NCBI RefSeq assembly: GCF_965363235.1
Contig: NC_134841.1
Span: forward strand, 57,991,078-58,055,077
Reading direction: 5' to 3'
Length of the DNA: 64,000 nucleotides
DNA from: Mytilus galloprovincialis
Taxonomy: Eukaryota > Mollusca > Bivalvia > Mytilida > Mytilidae
Position 1 is the stretch's first letter. Each line of letters opens with the position of its first letter. The notes beneath the pieces are model-generated. The model searched no databases, was not told where the DNA came from, and saw only the letters and a list, made by a program, of their open reading frames with translations. Positions 33,301 to 46,375 of the stretch are shown here, piece by piece. The position numbers and the translations under genes are program-made.

Positions 33301-36300
33301 ACTCTGTAATAGTCATTTCAAATTAGTATTATGTTATGTCTTGAACAACATATCTATGAAATTAGATGATGGACGATAATGAAAAAAATTAATAGAAAAA
33401 CAAAATAAAAATATTTGACCTTACCAAATTTTAAAGAAAGCAATATCTAATAAAGGACACTTTAGGTGTATTTTGCATTTAGAAATGGTAGAACATTAGA
33501 ATAAGACATAAATGAAAAAGAATTTCATGGTTTTATATCAAATCATTCGAGACCATAACTTGAGCTTATCCATCCACTGACCTTCTGACTGACATATCTA
33601 GCCATATATACTTTCATCATTTATCTAATCAGGATTCAGGAGTTCTATAATTGGTTTATTCCCAATTTTGGAAAAGGTCTGTTTCTAGCATATTTCTTTT
33701 CATCAAATGCATAAACTAAAATGCAGGCTTATAAAAAATTTGACTTGTACTTGTAGGATGACATGGCTGGTATTGGTAGAGGATGTCCACATCAGAACTT
33801 TGGTCAAACATCCTGCATTCGTGGAGGACGAATAGATTCTAGTTGTTGTGTAGACTCACATTTCCAGCAAGCTTGTCATTATAAACCTAACATACATGGT
33901 GTTGTATGCTGTAAACTCCCAAGTAAGTAGTAAAGACTTTTCAAAAGCATCTGAAGTGTCATCAATGACCACAGTCTACTACATGTACTGTCCAGATGGA
34001 GATATATTTACTCTTGTAGTGTTGTTGTCTTCTGTGTATACATGTATAACTAAAATACATTTATCAGCTTCAACAGAGATTTTATCAATAATTTTTTTTC
34101 ATCATAACTCAATTCATTTAATTGAAGGTTATAATTTTGTGCATAAGAAGTGGTGTCTTCTGAAAGATTAATCTTAAAATAGCCCATACATTCTTATGAG
34201 GACAATTTTCATTCCTTCCTGTCAACATCTGATGTTTTATCTTTGTAAACATAATAATTGCATGACAAACATGATAATACTGTGTAAATTGTTCCTTTAA
34301 ATTGGCCGGAACTGATTCAAGAATTTGTCCAGTTATTTTTTTTAGTGCAATCAAATAAATCTTTTGTTCAGGATCATGTGAAGTAAAGTTGACCATAAAC
34401 TACTAATAAATTTAAATGTTAGCTATGTTCATATTTACATAGTTTTATAAATACACATAATACACCCACTAATGGAATGACAGATTTACTTCTTTGAACT
34501 TCCATGTTAATAAATTACTTGTATTATAAGTTTTGAGAGAAACTGTAAATATTGAAAAAAAGATTTTGATAGGTTTAAGTTATGCAGAGGAATATCTTAC
34601 ATTTTATTATTTATGATAAAGTTTCATCTAGAAAAAATACAAGTATCTCATGTAATTATTACTAGTATTTGGTTCTATTATTAACAGTCTGACAGTCATT
34701 ATGAAAAAAATATTTTAGGCCCCACCTTCAATAGCAGGGCATATTATGATTTCTGGTCTGTCAGTCTGTTTGTCCTGTATAATGTTAAAGTTTTAGTTGT
34801 GACAGTTTAACATTTGAAACTTTTAAAATACCCATACTCATTATTATTTGTACTTTTAAGAAAATATTTACCAAATTAGGGTTTTGACCCAAATTGTGTG
34901 GTTGACTAAACATTGAATAGATGATGGGCATTGGGATATGGTTTCCTATGAAAACTTGCTACATGTAATTTTCTCTAGTTTATCTTACTCCTATGCAAAA
35001 CATTGACTTCTTTAAACGTAAAATCTTGGAAGAAGTACTGATCTAGCTATTTATAAAACTTTGATTGAAGCTGATTTTGTTTTAAAGGGACATATATTAA
35101 CCATGTCTGCCTGTTTCCTTATGAAAGACAAACATGGCTTTTTTCTGGTTATCAACTTATCTGAACTACCTGAATAACTGCAACTGATGACATATATCCT
35201 ATTAATACCTAGCAGTAGGGTGCCAATGAATGATGTAGTTTTCTGCCATAATAACATGTTATTGCTTGTAATATGTTTATATAAATCACATGTAATTAAT
35301 TTGAGTTTACTAACTTTAGATTAACTATACTGTAGTATCCTCATCAATTAATATCATTTCAAGTGTTTTTTTGCATACCACTCTGTAAAAAAGATTGGAG
35401 CTAAATACTTTTCTGTCTGCTGTTTTTGTAGACAGGTTATTAACTTTTTTTCTTTTTTTTCTGTCTTAAACATATGACAGTAGCTTGTACTTTGGCAATT
35501 ATTGTATATTACCTTAGTGATTTCTATTGGAGTAATTGATTGTAAGATGACAACTTTTGTTATTGTTGGCAAACCTTTTTGTTTGGCATTAATGATTTGT
35601 TTGTTGCAATTGACAAATAGGATGTTCAGTCATAAATAGCACAGTTATTGTTAAGTCAAAATCAGCAGTTGTCAAACAGTTTTAATTCTCTATCTAAAGC
35701 TATCAGCCTAATAATATCTGTATAAGATATACTTGTAGATAAATTATAATGAAATACTCATAAACAGTTGGCAGTATGTATCCGTATACCATAAATAAAA
35801 ACTAAATTTTTATAGAGAGCATGCAATCAATTAAAGTTATGAAATTGTATTGTTTGCAATATTTCATATTAATATCTACTTTAAACCTTATTATTTTCAA
35901 GTCTTTCAAAATGATTTTTTTATATATGAATATTTCATAATTCATGGTTTAGTATTCTAGGTGCCATATTAATTTGAACAGGAGGCTCCAAAGGTCCTGT
36001 AAAATTCAGCTGTATTATGAATAATACCATTGTGTATGTTCTGCACCAAAACTTTGTCAAGTTTCATTAAAAGATTTGAATATTGAGGCATTTTGTTGAA
36101 CTTTTAAAGAAGAAAGAATAATAGACACTAAGTTGTTAACACCCAGTTTGTTTGTCTCTGGTGGATCAGTGCGTCATTGGTAATCAACTACCACATTTTT
36201 ATACTAATGTAATGACAACAGCACGTCCCAGCTTGTTTGTACTTGTTAGAGGAAGACGTAGTTCCTCCTCAGTACTTTTCATTTCCTTTTGTTGTCTTTC

Positions 36301-39300
36301 TCAACCTAGATCACCAATCATTATCATGAAATTGCCATTTAGAGATATGTCTGGGTCAATTTGGAAAATCGCAGTCACATGGAAAGACTGGGCTGAAATT
36401 ATGTAAAAATATATCTTTTATGCTGTCTTCTTATATCAAAGTACTGTCATACTCATAATCAAAGCATTAGTTTGTGATTATTCTATGAACCAAGGTTACA
36501 TGTTGTAATTCAAGGTTACAGTAATTTTAATTATAAATGTCAAAATCACATCATCTTTATGTTGGGTTGAATAAAATGTATTGCAAGTCTTTCTTCATCT
36601 ATAAACAAATTTTGTCTATCTTGCATAAGATATATTAATCACACATTTTCCCACTCTGTAAGTCTATTGAAGAATGTGTTGACTTGTTTTACCTATAGTA
36701 ATAAATCAAACTGACCAGGTTTAGGTCGGCCAATTAATCTTGGCCAATTTACCCAATTATCATCAACACAATTTTCAATACAAACTATTAATTAAATCTA
36801 TAATGATTTGAACTAGCAAATTATTTATAGAGATCTTTATCAGAATCAAGAATTTTTACAGATTTGATATTTCTAATCTCAAGTTTTAGTTGCAAAATAT
36901 TGAGTTATACTCATGACTGGCATAATTTGTTTGTAAAAAGATTGTGTTTTAATTTCTATATTTATTTTGTACTTATTGAAATAAATATCTAAATCAACAA
37001 ATTAGTAAAACAGAGTTTGATTATAAAATCTTTAACAAGATCCCTGACATAGCTAAAATATTGTATTAAAACAGCTTCTCTAACTATTTTTCTTTGTACT
37101 TTTAGGCAGAAAACCCAAGATAGTTGTAAAACCAAAATCAAAAATAGAAGTAAATACTGGTTTAATTTTCCTGTTAACCTGTCAAGCTACTGGCTCACCT
37201 GCTCCTAGAGTTCAGTGGTATAAGGATGGTACTCAGATTCCGGTCACAAACAACAGAATACAAACATTACCTTCAGGTTAGTAAAACTGACCTGCAGCAG
37301 GAAAAAAGGGGAAGATCCAAGTGGTCCGAAGACCATAAACATTTATTAGTCACAATAAGTGGAAAATGTATGTTCTCTTAAGATTATGAGCAATGACTAT
37401 CAACAAATACAGCTGTGCAGTGAAAACTTCTATACATGTATTTTAGTTTTGAATGTAAACAAAAAAATCTCTGAAACAAGAAAAGTTTTCCAGTTCTACA
37501 TAAAATGTTCAATAATTTTTCAACTTTATTCAAAGGACTCATTTTCAACTAAAATCAAAGGACCTGTATTCAATAAATTTACATCAATACTTGAAATTAT
37601 GGAGAGAAAAAACGAATTCAAATTGAATTTATGTGCATAATTCTGAAAAATTTATTTTTACAGATATATTTTATCGTTTATTTTATAATACACTTACTTG
37701 TAGGTGACTTATTAGTTACACTAGCCAAGAAATCGGATACAGGATTATATAGTTGTGAAGTCATCAATACAGAAGGAATGGATATGGCTAGCTCCCAAGT
37801 CATAGTTAGAGGTAAGGCATTATTTCTACTGGTTTACTGTTGTAGGGGAGACAACTGTTTATTTACAAACATTCTTCAGATTTTACCAAAATAAAGCAAT
37901 GACAAAAATAGGCATACATTATTATATTGTAGACATTTGTTAATTTGAATACAACAAGCATATTTTAAAATTCTATAGAAGTTTAATATGAAAGTTTTAA
38001 ATAAAATGACTGGTATTAAATAGTATAATTAATATATATTGATATTTAGATATAAACAAGTCTAAATTGAAGACAGCGTTCAAACCTATGATTGCTTTGG
38101 GAAAAAAACGCAATTTTTATACATGTGTATGTAACAAATTGTGTTATAGAGGAGTCTAAACACAGCACAACTAACATTTTCCAAAAGACCAAAAGGGTGA
38201 AAAATATAAAATATTATGATATATAGATATATAGATATATAGCCTCCTCCTGATTTTATAGTAATGAGCAAGCTTGTGTAGAATTTCAGTGCTCTTTTAT
38301 TGTTTTATAGAATATAGTTCAGGATGTAAAGATGGTACAACAGAAGGACTAGATTTACACAGAGACGTACATGCTTGTTCTGGGAAGTGGGAAGGACATG
38401 TTAGGAAGGGGAAATCACTCTGTAAGAAAGGTTGGAAAGTATGTAATCCCACAGACAGAGAGGTTTTACATGGGTTAACATGGCTAGATATGTTAGATTT
38501 ACAGGGATGTTATGCTTATAATGCTGCAATGAGAAAAGGACAATGTAAAAAGTAAGTTGCTTCTGTTCATAATCATATATGAAAGAATTAGTGTAAACAA
38601 GCATAAAGTATTCAGTGTATAGATAAAACCAGTGGCGGATCCAGGATTTTTCATAAGTGGGGGCCCACTGACTTACCTAAGAGGGGGCCCGCTCCAGTCA
38701 CGCTTCAGTGATTCCCTATATAAGCAACCAAAATTTTTCCTAAAAAGGGGGGGTGCCCCCCCCCCCCCCTAAATCCGCCTCTGAAAAGTATTTTTTTAAT
38801 TTTTGTTTTTAATAGAAGAGTGATATGTATATCAGGTTCCTTTGCTTTAAATACTATTAAGTCAGTTTTGGCTCTAGAAGAGTTCATCCTCTTTTTATCT
38901 TCTTTTTTTTTTTGCTCTTTAAAATTTGGAACCATTACAGAAGGTTAAGATAAAATTTATAAAAAGAACTTTAGAATTCCATAAATTTGTATCCTTGTTT
39001 TTGTAAGTTTCACACAATTATTTATTTATTTTTTAATTTTCAGATGTAGAGAAAGAAATATGGCAGGTTTTGGTAGGAATTGTGGTAAATTAAGATACCA
39101 ACGGAAAAGACAATCATGTTTAGCTACAGGAAGAGTTGATGTTTTTAAAAAGTCAGAAGCTTCATCAGGTTGTTTCTATAAAGAAGGTGTTACTTCTGGA
39201 GTTCTGTGCTGTAAAAGGAAATCTAGAAAATCTAGTAAGTAAATTCTGATTAGAATAAACATGTTTTTTGCATTGTCAGTCATAATTTCTTGTTAGTTAA

Positions 39301-41275
39301 ATTGTGATAAATATATGTCGCTCCCAGTTACAGAACAACATAAATTCTATTTGATGTAAATTTTAATTTGAGTTTTGGTGTATATGTACTGAAGAAATTT
39401 AAGGGAGATTTTTTTTTAAATATGCTTCGTTGTTTTCATTGTACTTAATAATAACCTTAAATTATATACAGTATGAAATAAAAATTGCAAATAAAACCTG
39501 AAATTTACTTTTATTGATAGCTTAATGGCAATGTGTGTCATCTTGATTTTTTCTTTTTGGTCATTAAGAATTATAAATATTTATTCTTAGATAATTAATT
39601 TCCAATTTTTTAATTTTTTCCAGAGAAGAAGCCATCAGCTGTATGTTCTTCTAAATGTTTGAATGGTGGTAAATGTATGGCACATAACTATTGTCAATGT
39701 CCTAGTGGCTACAAAGGAGCAGTTTGTCAAATACGTAAGTAAATACTAGCTTTGATTTATTAAAACTAAGATTTATTTATATCATTTTTTTCTCCAAGAG
39801 TTTGAAAAAGAAATTTTATATTGATACGACAGGCTTGTGATTTATAGATCATCATTGGTCATCTCAACAAGATTGATTTTCTCACTTGAGCTGGTGCGGC
39901 GAAAGTGAGAAAAGTAATCGAGTTAAGATGACCAATGATAATCTTTTTATTGCTATTTTACTTATGAAGACATTGTTAATTTCCTTGACAATTGCACATG
40001 TTTCTTTAGTATCTAGCAATAATTTTCATATCACTTTACTCTGCTGAGAAAGGAAATTATCAGTCAGCAAGATCAATGGAAAAATTCCTAAAATAGCGAT
40101 AATTAATTTTATTTCTAATCAAAAACAAAAAATCACATTGTGTTGAGCAGCTCATACTTATAAGCAGAAAATCTGATTATCAGTTTATCCTGTAATTTCA
40201 GGTATTTTCCCTCTTACGCAGTTTTGGACTTTAGGAAAGTAAGCTTGATAATGTCATACTCTCTCCTCCTATTATAATTTTAAAAAAAACACAGATAAAT
40301 ATTTAGATAAGTAATAAATGATACACACCAACATGACACTAAGGACACTAAATCATAAAATATCTCTTTTTTTTATTCAGCTATATGTAGATATGGATGT
40401 GGAGATTTTGGAGAATGCATAAAGCCAGGAGTTTGTCAGTGTAAGGATGGTTTTACTGGTAAAAACTGTCATAGAAAAGTTTGTAAACAGACATGTCTTA
40501 ATGGAGGCCGATGTGTGAAGCACAAGTGTCGATGTTCTTCAGGGTTTGATGGAAAACATTGCCAACGAAGTAAGTTGAAAATAACTTCATCCGAAAAACA
40601 CATTTTTCTCTTTATTGCTCTGCCTTTGTGCATCATTTTGTACAGGTCCAAAATCCAACAGTTTTCTAATCTTTTACATCCATATATGATAATGCTTGGA
40701 GATAATAGCTAAATGTTTGTTTGCAATTTTTTTAAAGAAAGTTCCCTGATTGAATTAGTGTTTTGTTTGTAATTACTTTATTTTCACAAAATGACTGTTC
40801 TTGCTCCTAGTACTGTACATAATTTTGGCAAGATAACGCAGCTTCTGTGATTTCATGATGCATTTAGTTTCATAGTATTCAAATGATTAATGAAGACTTG
40901 AACTAAAGTTTTCTTAGATCTTGCAGATAATGCCACAGTTTTTGAATAATTGAAAGAAAACAGAAAGAAAGAAAAATTATCTACTTGCTTAAATAAATTG
41001 TAACTACTATATACAGCATTTTTTTCTGAAATGTAAATGAAAGGAGATGTATGGTTAACTTTAATACACCGATACTGAGCAACTCAAGATATACAAAATA
41101 GACATTATTGTATAGAAAGAGATTACTTATCTGTCAATTGAATAACATTGTATTAATTAATGTACAACTATACTGTTTTGTGGGTTTTTTTGTTTGTTTG
41201 ATTGTTAATTTTATTTAAATTTATTTTTTTTTAGAATCAACAGTTTTATCAAAATTAAATAGAACAGAGCGATGA
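30085..41275 (+). CDS. Secreted protein: two Cys-rich modules, one Ig domain, three EGF repeats (3' nine exons)
   Basis: Nine exons keep a continuous frame across GT-AG introns: 30085-30341, 33757-33922, 37106-37276, 37704-37811, 38311-38551, 39044-39234, 39624-39734, 40381-40569 and 41235-41275 (stop TGA). About 490 codons are present. Order: Cys-rich module 1, Ig domain, Cys-rich module 2, EGF, EGF, EGF, short basic tail. Both modules share GC.DG, C.GKW.GH, LC..GWKVC, GCY..NAA, MAG.GR.C, a GR.D block and a final CC. I do not recognise the module by name. High cysteine content and Ig/EGF domains indicate an extracellular protein. No transmembrane segment is seen, so it is probably secreted. 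The first exon(s) with start codon and signal peptide were not found, and may lie in or before the N gap. The 3' UTR follows; an AATAAA occurs near 41,530. Confidence 0.85.
30342..33756. other. Large first visible intron, no features
   Basis: A 3.4-kb AT-rich intron. Short open frames occur on the plus strand but none has domain content or paired splice sites. Confidence 0.6.
33757..33922 (+). CDS. Exon: second half of Cys-rich module 1
   Basis: Acceptor ACTTGTAG, donor A|GTAAGTAG. Reads DDMAGIGRGC, SCIRGGRIDSSCC, QACHYKP and GVVCCKLP. It ends in phase 1. The module-2 counterpart is the exon at 39,044. Confidence 0.85.
33923..37105. other. Intron with SINE-tail-like fragment
   Basis: Mostly featureless AT-rich intron. 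Around 36,135-36,215, GTTTGTTTGTCTCTGGTGGA with CATTGGTAATCA resembles the 3' tail of a mussel interspersed repeat; an 84-codon frame through it is not a gene. Confidence 0.5.
37106..37276 (+). CDS. Exon: N-terminal half of Ig domain
   Basis: Acceptor CTTTTAG, donor TTCAG|GTTAGT. Reads KIVVKPKSKIEVNTG, FLLTCQATGSPAPRVQWYKD and NNRIQTLPSG. The first disulfide cysteine and the core tryptophan of an I-set Ig domain are present. Confidence 0.88.
37704..37811 (+). CDS. Exon: C-terminal half of Ig domain
   Basis: Acceptor ACTTGTAG, donor G|GTAAGG. Reads GDLLVTLAKKSDTGLYSCEV, which has the D-x-G-x-Y-x-C motif with the second cysteine, and ends SQVIVRG. Both ends are phase 1, so it pairs with the preceding exon to make one Ig fold. 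Confidence 0.88.
38311..38551 (+). CDS. Exon: first half of Cys-rich module 2
   Basis: Acceptor TGTTTTATAG, donor AA|GTAAGT. Reads SSGCKDGTTEG, HACSGKWEGHV, LCKKGWKVCNP, LTWLDM and LQGCYAYNAAMRKGQCKK. It is a clear paralogue of the exon at 30,085, with all shared cysteines kept. Confidence 0.88.
38630..38783. mobile_element. MITE with CAGTGGCGGATCC ends
   Basis: Starts CAGTGGCGGATCCAGG and ends TAAATCCGCCTCTG, imperfect inverted repeats. Between them are TCCAGTCACGCT, a TCCCTATATAAGCAACC block and C/G runs, as in the copy at 29,771. No clean target duplication is seen. Confidence 0.65.
39044..39234 (+). CDS. Exon: second half of Cys-rich module 2
   Basis: Acceptor AATTTTCAG, donor A|GTAAGT. 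Reads CRERNMAGFGRNCG, SCLATGRVDVFKK, GCFYKEGVTSGVLCC and then a basic linker. It is shorter than its module-1 counterpart at the SSCC/CHYK region. The intron before it holds the MITE at 38,630-38,783. Confidence 0.88.
39624..39734 (+). CDS. Exon: EGF-like repeat 1
   Basis: Acceptor TTTTTTCCAG, donor C|GTAAGT. Six cysteines in VCSSKCLNGGKC...YCQCPSGYKGAVC give a complete EGF-like repeat without the calcium-binding consensus. Both ends are phase 1, the usual arrangement for EGF exons. Confidence 0.88.
39842..40112. repeat. Interspersed element B (~260 bp)
   Basis: Contains TTATAGATCATCATTGGTCA, a hairpin-prone CTCACTTGAGCTGG...AAAGTGAGAAAAG, TTATTGCTATTTTACTTATG, TAGCAATAATTTTCATATC and AAAATAGCGATAATT. 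A second copy is at 52,270-52,500 in the transferrin gene. TTTATCGCTATTTTAC-type words near both ends are partly inverted. Confidence 0.65.
40381..40569 (+). CDS. Exon: EGF-like repeats 2 and 3
   Basis: Acceptor TTTTATTCAG, donor A|GTAAGT. Reads ICRYGCGDFGEC...VCQCKDGFTGKNC and VCKQTCLNGGRC...CRCSSGFDGKHC. The two six-cysteine repeats are back to back, similar in style to tenascin or WIF1 EGF repeats. Confidence 0.88.
41235..41275 (+). CDS. Exon: C-terminal tail and stop
   Basis: Acceptor TTTTTTTTAG. Reads STVLSKLNRTER and then TGA, with the frame continuing from the previous phase-1 exon. The tail is short, polar and has an NRT glycosylation sequon; no membrane anchor. Confidence 0.75.
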
Positions 41276-43000
41276 CAACTTCCATACTGAAACACAAATT
41301 CCAAACACTGCCAAGTTGTGATGATATTCTGTGATTGTAAAAACATTGAATGAATTAATGCATAATAAACTTGTGTTGGTGCCATGACCCAAGGGTGCCA
41401 TACAGTTCTACAGAAAATGACTGAACAAAACTACCAAAACAGCTGTACAGAAGCTAATATAGAGGAGATTTAGATTCAAAACTAGAACAGTATTTTGTTA
41501 GTGAGATTACAGAAACTTGTTATACCAAAAATAAAGTAGCACCATATATTGTCAATAATCAAATACTTGCCATTACTATACTACAATGTAGTGATCTTTA
41601 ATGAACTTCTGCAAGTGAAATATGTTACTTCAAGAATAACATGCTTTATGGCGATTTCCATCATTAATACGGCTTTTGGTATTTTTTGCTTTTAACCACA
41701 ACACCTATAAAATTGGTAACGACAAATATTTGTATCAGTTTGGATACATAATTCTAATATTTTCTTATACCACTTTTTATTGAAATGATATTATGATGTC
41801 CTGAGAATTGTTGTACAGCTTTCCATATTGTTAGTTTTGTTGGTAAATGATACAACAGCAGCTGGTTGTGAAATCCAATGTGACTGTCTTTTTTAATCGT
41901 ATTTAGAAGTATTTCTTCAGTTTAAAGAATGGTTCGGAACACATCCAAGTAACCAATATTAATAAGGCATGATAAGCATAATTATTTTCCAAGAGTAGAG
42001 AGAATGAGCTTGTATATTTCGCAAAAACTTTATAATAATTTATATTATATAAAATAAAATAAAATATAAAAATAAATAGTATCATTGTAGAAACTGTGAA
42101 ATTTGAACAAGAGTAGTAAATGTAAAACTTTACCAATAATAAGCATAGTAATTACCTCTTTACTGAAAACTGCAATACAGGGTTTGGTTAATCCCCTGTA
42201 TCTGTCTAATTCATTTCCTTATAATAAGTGAAGAAATTAAAAAGTTTTTATCATTTTTTATTATGTCTACTAGGTAACACTGCACTTGAAAGTCCAGGAA
42301 ATAAAATGTGTTGTGTCATTATAGAATTTGTTATAGATGTTGTTTATATTGTTTTTTCATTACATTGTTATCATTCATTTGTATATAAACATTTTTTGTA
42401 TTTTATTTGTTATGTAAGTAAATTTGTAAATTTGTAAATACACTTATTTAAACACCACATGTACAAATGTATGTAATTCTGGAATCTGCATTTGTAAAAT
42501 ATTTTGAGTGTTCATTAAGTTTTACTAAAATATTGTTTGTGCCAAATTGTTTTCCCAAAAATGCTATCAAAACTGAAAAGAAAGATAAAAGTGTATAAAT
42601 TAAGCAAAAAAAAATCTAACTGAACAAATAATAGAAATCCAATTGATACTTTGTTCTCATAATAATTTTTTTTTTCAAATAAATTTTTGGATACATTGAA
42701 ATGTTGAATGGCCTAGAAAAAAATTGTGTTTATGGTAAAACACTGATAATTGTTAGAATTTTTTTTTTTTTTTGCTTGAATAAGCAGAAAATAATTCTTG
42801 ACTTTTTCAAAAATTGCATAATAAACTTGATTAATGGATTCAAGTTACACGCACATTTTTATTAGACCTTTGAATTGTAATGCTCAAGTGGAACTACCTC
42901 AATAGTTTTTAAGGTTGTTATGTTACACGATAGAATTAATAGACTTTCAGAAACATGTCAAATCTGCAAAAAAAAATTTCAGTTTAGCCATACTTACCAG
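41276..43000. other. 3' UTR and downstream spacer
   Basis: Follows the TGA of the Ig/EGF gene. AATAAA-type signals occur near 41,360 and 41,530. Past about 42,500 the sequence is AT-rich with homopolymer runs. Exact transcript end unknown. Confidence 0.4.
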
Positions 43001-43138
43001 GCCCGTAGCTAGGAATTCCCATGGGGGGTTATTTAGACTTGTGAACCCAACTTTAACAGTCACAATTCAAACAGAACCTTGACTTTAACAGTGCTTAAGG
43101 GGGAGGGTTCGTCCAAACCCCCTTTGGCTACGAGTATG
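43001..43138. mobile_element. Small MITE-like element, GGCCCGTAGC end
   Basis: Begins AGGCCCGTAGCTAGGAATTC and ends CCCCCTTTGGCTACGAGTATG, so the GTAGC/GCTAC cores are inverted with G and C runs just inside. The structure is typical of short C/G-run MITEs, as at 22,892. Confidence 0.5.
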
Positions 43139-45440
43139 CTTACTATGTTTTGTCTATATTTTAAGCAATATAAAGAGCTTTTAACAGCATCTTGATTTAA
43201 AATCTTCCTGTTTCAGGACACAATGATCTTCCTTCAAGCTGAAAGTTCATTAAAAGGCTATATTTCTTATTTTTTTAACTGAATAGTGCAATATTATTGT
43301 AAATTGAAAATAATTGGACTAGATATTTACTGTAGTTAGCTCTGATGTAGAAATAGACTTTTCATGATGTCTTATGGTAACATTTTAAAGTAAAAATGTT
43401 TTCATTGATTCAAAAGTTTAAAACCTTGTTATATCATCTAACTTGAATTTCAAATAATATTTTTTTTTCTTAAAATATTGTTCAATTTGATTTTAAACAT
43501 GTTTGATGATTTTCATAGCTTTTGTGATTTCAATTGTATACACGTTTTTCTCTATTAAATCGATTACTGTTTGTAGTAAAGTACCAGTGGAAAAATCATG
43601 GACTCTATTATAACAAATTGAATTTATAAGAGCCCCAATACTTGTAATTGCAAAGGCTTATACCTTTAGGTTTACTAAAACACAAAACATACTTATGTCT
43701 ATGCACATGCATTACCAAAAAATTATATAATTACTGTAATCTTCTGCATTTTAACATACATGTAAACCAGGAATTGGCACTCTAAAAATGGATTTCCAGT
43801 ATGTTAAAGCAATATCACAGTAACCCATTTCATGCTTTCTCTTATTGAAGTTCATCCATAGTAAATTCAAACTGAAATTTGTGAATGCTATTCTTTAGTG
43901 AATAATATTTAAATAAAAGTGTTGATGCCTACTATTATCTGCATCTAAATTTTGTTTTGTGTATGTGAAATATATTCAGACCTGATGTTACAATAGAAAA
44001 TACCTTAGAATTTTACTTAATAATACTTTTACGTAACTTTTCAACATAATCACGAGAAAGTATGATTTTTGTTTGAATTTCTATGATGAGAGTTATTACA
44101 ATCCCTCTGTTCCCGTAATACCAATATCAAAATAGTTTTGTAACTCTGGTTTCAGGACTAACTGATGACGGAAAGATATATAAAAGGTGTTTGCTTCCTT
44201 CATTGCTTCTCTAAACATAAGCAATAATATGGACAAATAACTACACTGTTATATTTGTTATTATAAAACATATCAATAACAGTTATGTTCTAAAATAACT
44301 GTTAATTCATTGAGATCATTGTCAAATTATTTGTTGTAAAATAAAATGTTAGTCCCAATTAATAATGCATTTGTTGTATAGATTTCTACATGTGTTTATA
44401 TATGTTGACAATTGTTATATATTTTTATGAGAAAAAAGCCAGTGGTTACAATAAAACACAATGTTACTTTGATATTATTTTTCTTTTCTTTTATCCTCAG
44501 TCATTGCCGTCTTTGTGATGAGGATTATTTAGAAATCAAAAGCTTTTCTTGTTAATTATTAATTAATCAGGACAGAAAAATTTGTTGATGACAAAAAAGG
44601 TTCTTACCATCCAAGGAATGAAAAAAAAAAATACTCATGATTATCTGATATCTTACAGTTGCAAGTCTATTGCAATATATTCTCATAATACACAAATATT
44701 ATCTTTAGCTTCTAACTGATGGAAAAGAACGGATTTAAGACTCATAATCACAACATGTATTTAAAAAAGTAAATCCACAAAACTTTTATTGCTGTTCTTC
44801 ATCCTCAAAATGTTAGAAAAAGTGATAAGATTGCCAATGATAAAACTATCCATCAAAAAACAAGAAGACAAGGATGTGAACAACACAAGTCAAAGTATGC
44901 CTTCAACAAAGAGGAAACTATATACCATGGTGACAAAATATCAACCAATTCATAAGAGAAAACCAACAGGATGAAAACAATGGCTTGGTCTATATCATAA
45001 AGTTTTAAGCAAAAAAAACCTAACAGATAGATGTAAATTTCTTTGAAACCATCCTTGATAAGACAAAAAGTACAGAAGAAATTGGCCATAAAGCAGTGCA
45101 ACAAAAGATACAAAGTACTTCCTTTGATGAAGTCATGAATAGTAACAGTTTTTGAACAATTAAATATCAAATTAATGAATTAGTGACAAGTACAAATACC
45201 AGGTTTGAGGCTGGATATTTGATGGAATTGTTGAAACCATAACGTTGTACAAACATTCTTTCACATATTCATACTGTTCCATTCATGTTATCCAAAAGTT
45301 GAAATGACATAAAATAATTTTGGTTAAACAGTTGGATTAGCAATTCCAAAATGTAAAATAAAAAAAAATACTAAAAATACTGAACCTCAAGGAATATTCA
45401 AAAGGGAAAGTCCCTTAACAAAATAAAAAACTCATAGAAA
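43139..45440. other. AT-rich intergenic spacer
   Basis: Short open frames on both strands (for example 44,789-44,974 plus and 44,853-45,170 minus) lack domain content and low-complexity-free structure. Nothing supported. Confidence 0.5.
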
Positions 45441-45446
45441 TGAAAA

Positions 45447-46375
45447 ACAAGAGTGCACATGCTGAAATGTCTCGCCTTCTTTACCAATCATTGATATTAT
45501 GTTGATACATGTAATCCTAAATAGAAAGCTTTACTACAGGTACAACTAAGACATAAACTTAACATGATCCAAGAAAATGAGGTCCAGGTCATATAAACCA
45601 AACAAGAAATACATGTACACATTACAATCATTCAATACACTAAATATAGCTGACCTATTGCTTATAGTTTCTAAGAAACAGGCTTAACCAAGAAAACTAA
45701 ACATTGACCAATGAACCATGAAAATAAGGTCCAGATCAAATAAAACCTGCGAGACTGACATGCAAATCATGAAATATTTCCATACACCAAATATAGTTAA
45801 CCTATTGCATACAGTATAAGAAAAACAGACTTTAACACAAAAACTTAACTATAACCACTGAAGTTGACTGAACCATGAAAATGAGGTCAAGGTCAGATGA
45901 CACCTATCAGTTGGACATGTACACCTCACAATCATTCCAAACACCGAATATACTAGACCTATTGCTTATAGTATCTGAGATATAGACTTGACCCCCAAAA
46001 CTTAACCTTGTTCACTGATCCATGAAATGAGGTCGAGGTCAAGTGAAAACTGTCTGACGGGCATGAGGACCTTGCAAGGTACGCATATACCATATATAGT
46101 TATCCTTTTACACATAAGAGAGAAATTAACATTAGAAAAAATTACAACTTTTTTTTCTAGTAGTCACTGAACCATGTAAATGAGGACAAGGACAATGGAC
46201 ATGTGAAAGACGGAAACTTACTAACATGAGGCATCTATATACAAAGTATGAAGCATCCAGGTCTTCCCCCTCCTAAAATATTAAGCTTTTAAGAAGTTAC
46301 CTAATGCCGCCCCCTCAGCCACCGGATCACTATCCCTATGTTGAGCTTTCTGCAACAAAAGTCGCAGGCTAGACA
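45447..46375 (-). repeat. Interspersed element A, inverted second copy
   Basis: Begins AACAAGAGTGCACATGCTGA with GAAATGTCTCGCCTTC and ends ATCCCTATGTTGAGCTTTCT...GCAGGCTAGAC, the exact mirror of the ends at 1,213-2,240. Internal units with ACCATGAAAATGAGGTCAAG recur about every 145-150 bp. Confidence 0.75.

Noticed and set aside
36152..36406. 84-codon plus-strand frame
   Set aside because: Begins in an interspersed-repeat tail (GTCTCTGGTGGA) inside an intron.
44853..45170. 105-codon minus-strand frame, Leu/Phe/Cys-rich
   Set aside because: AT-rich intergenic DNA with no recognisable motif, conserved neighbour or splice support. Possible but unsupported.
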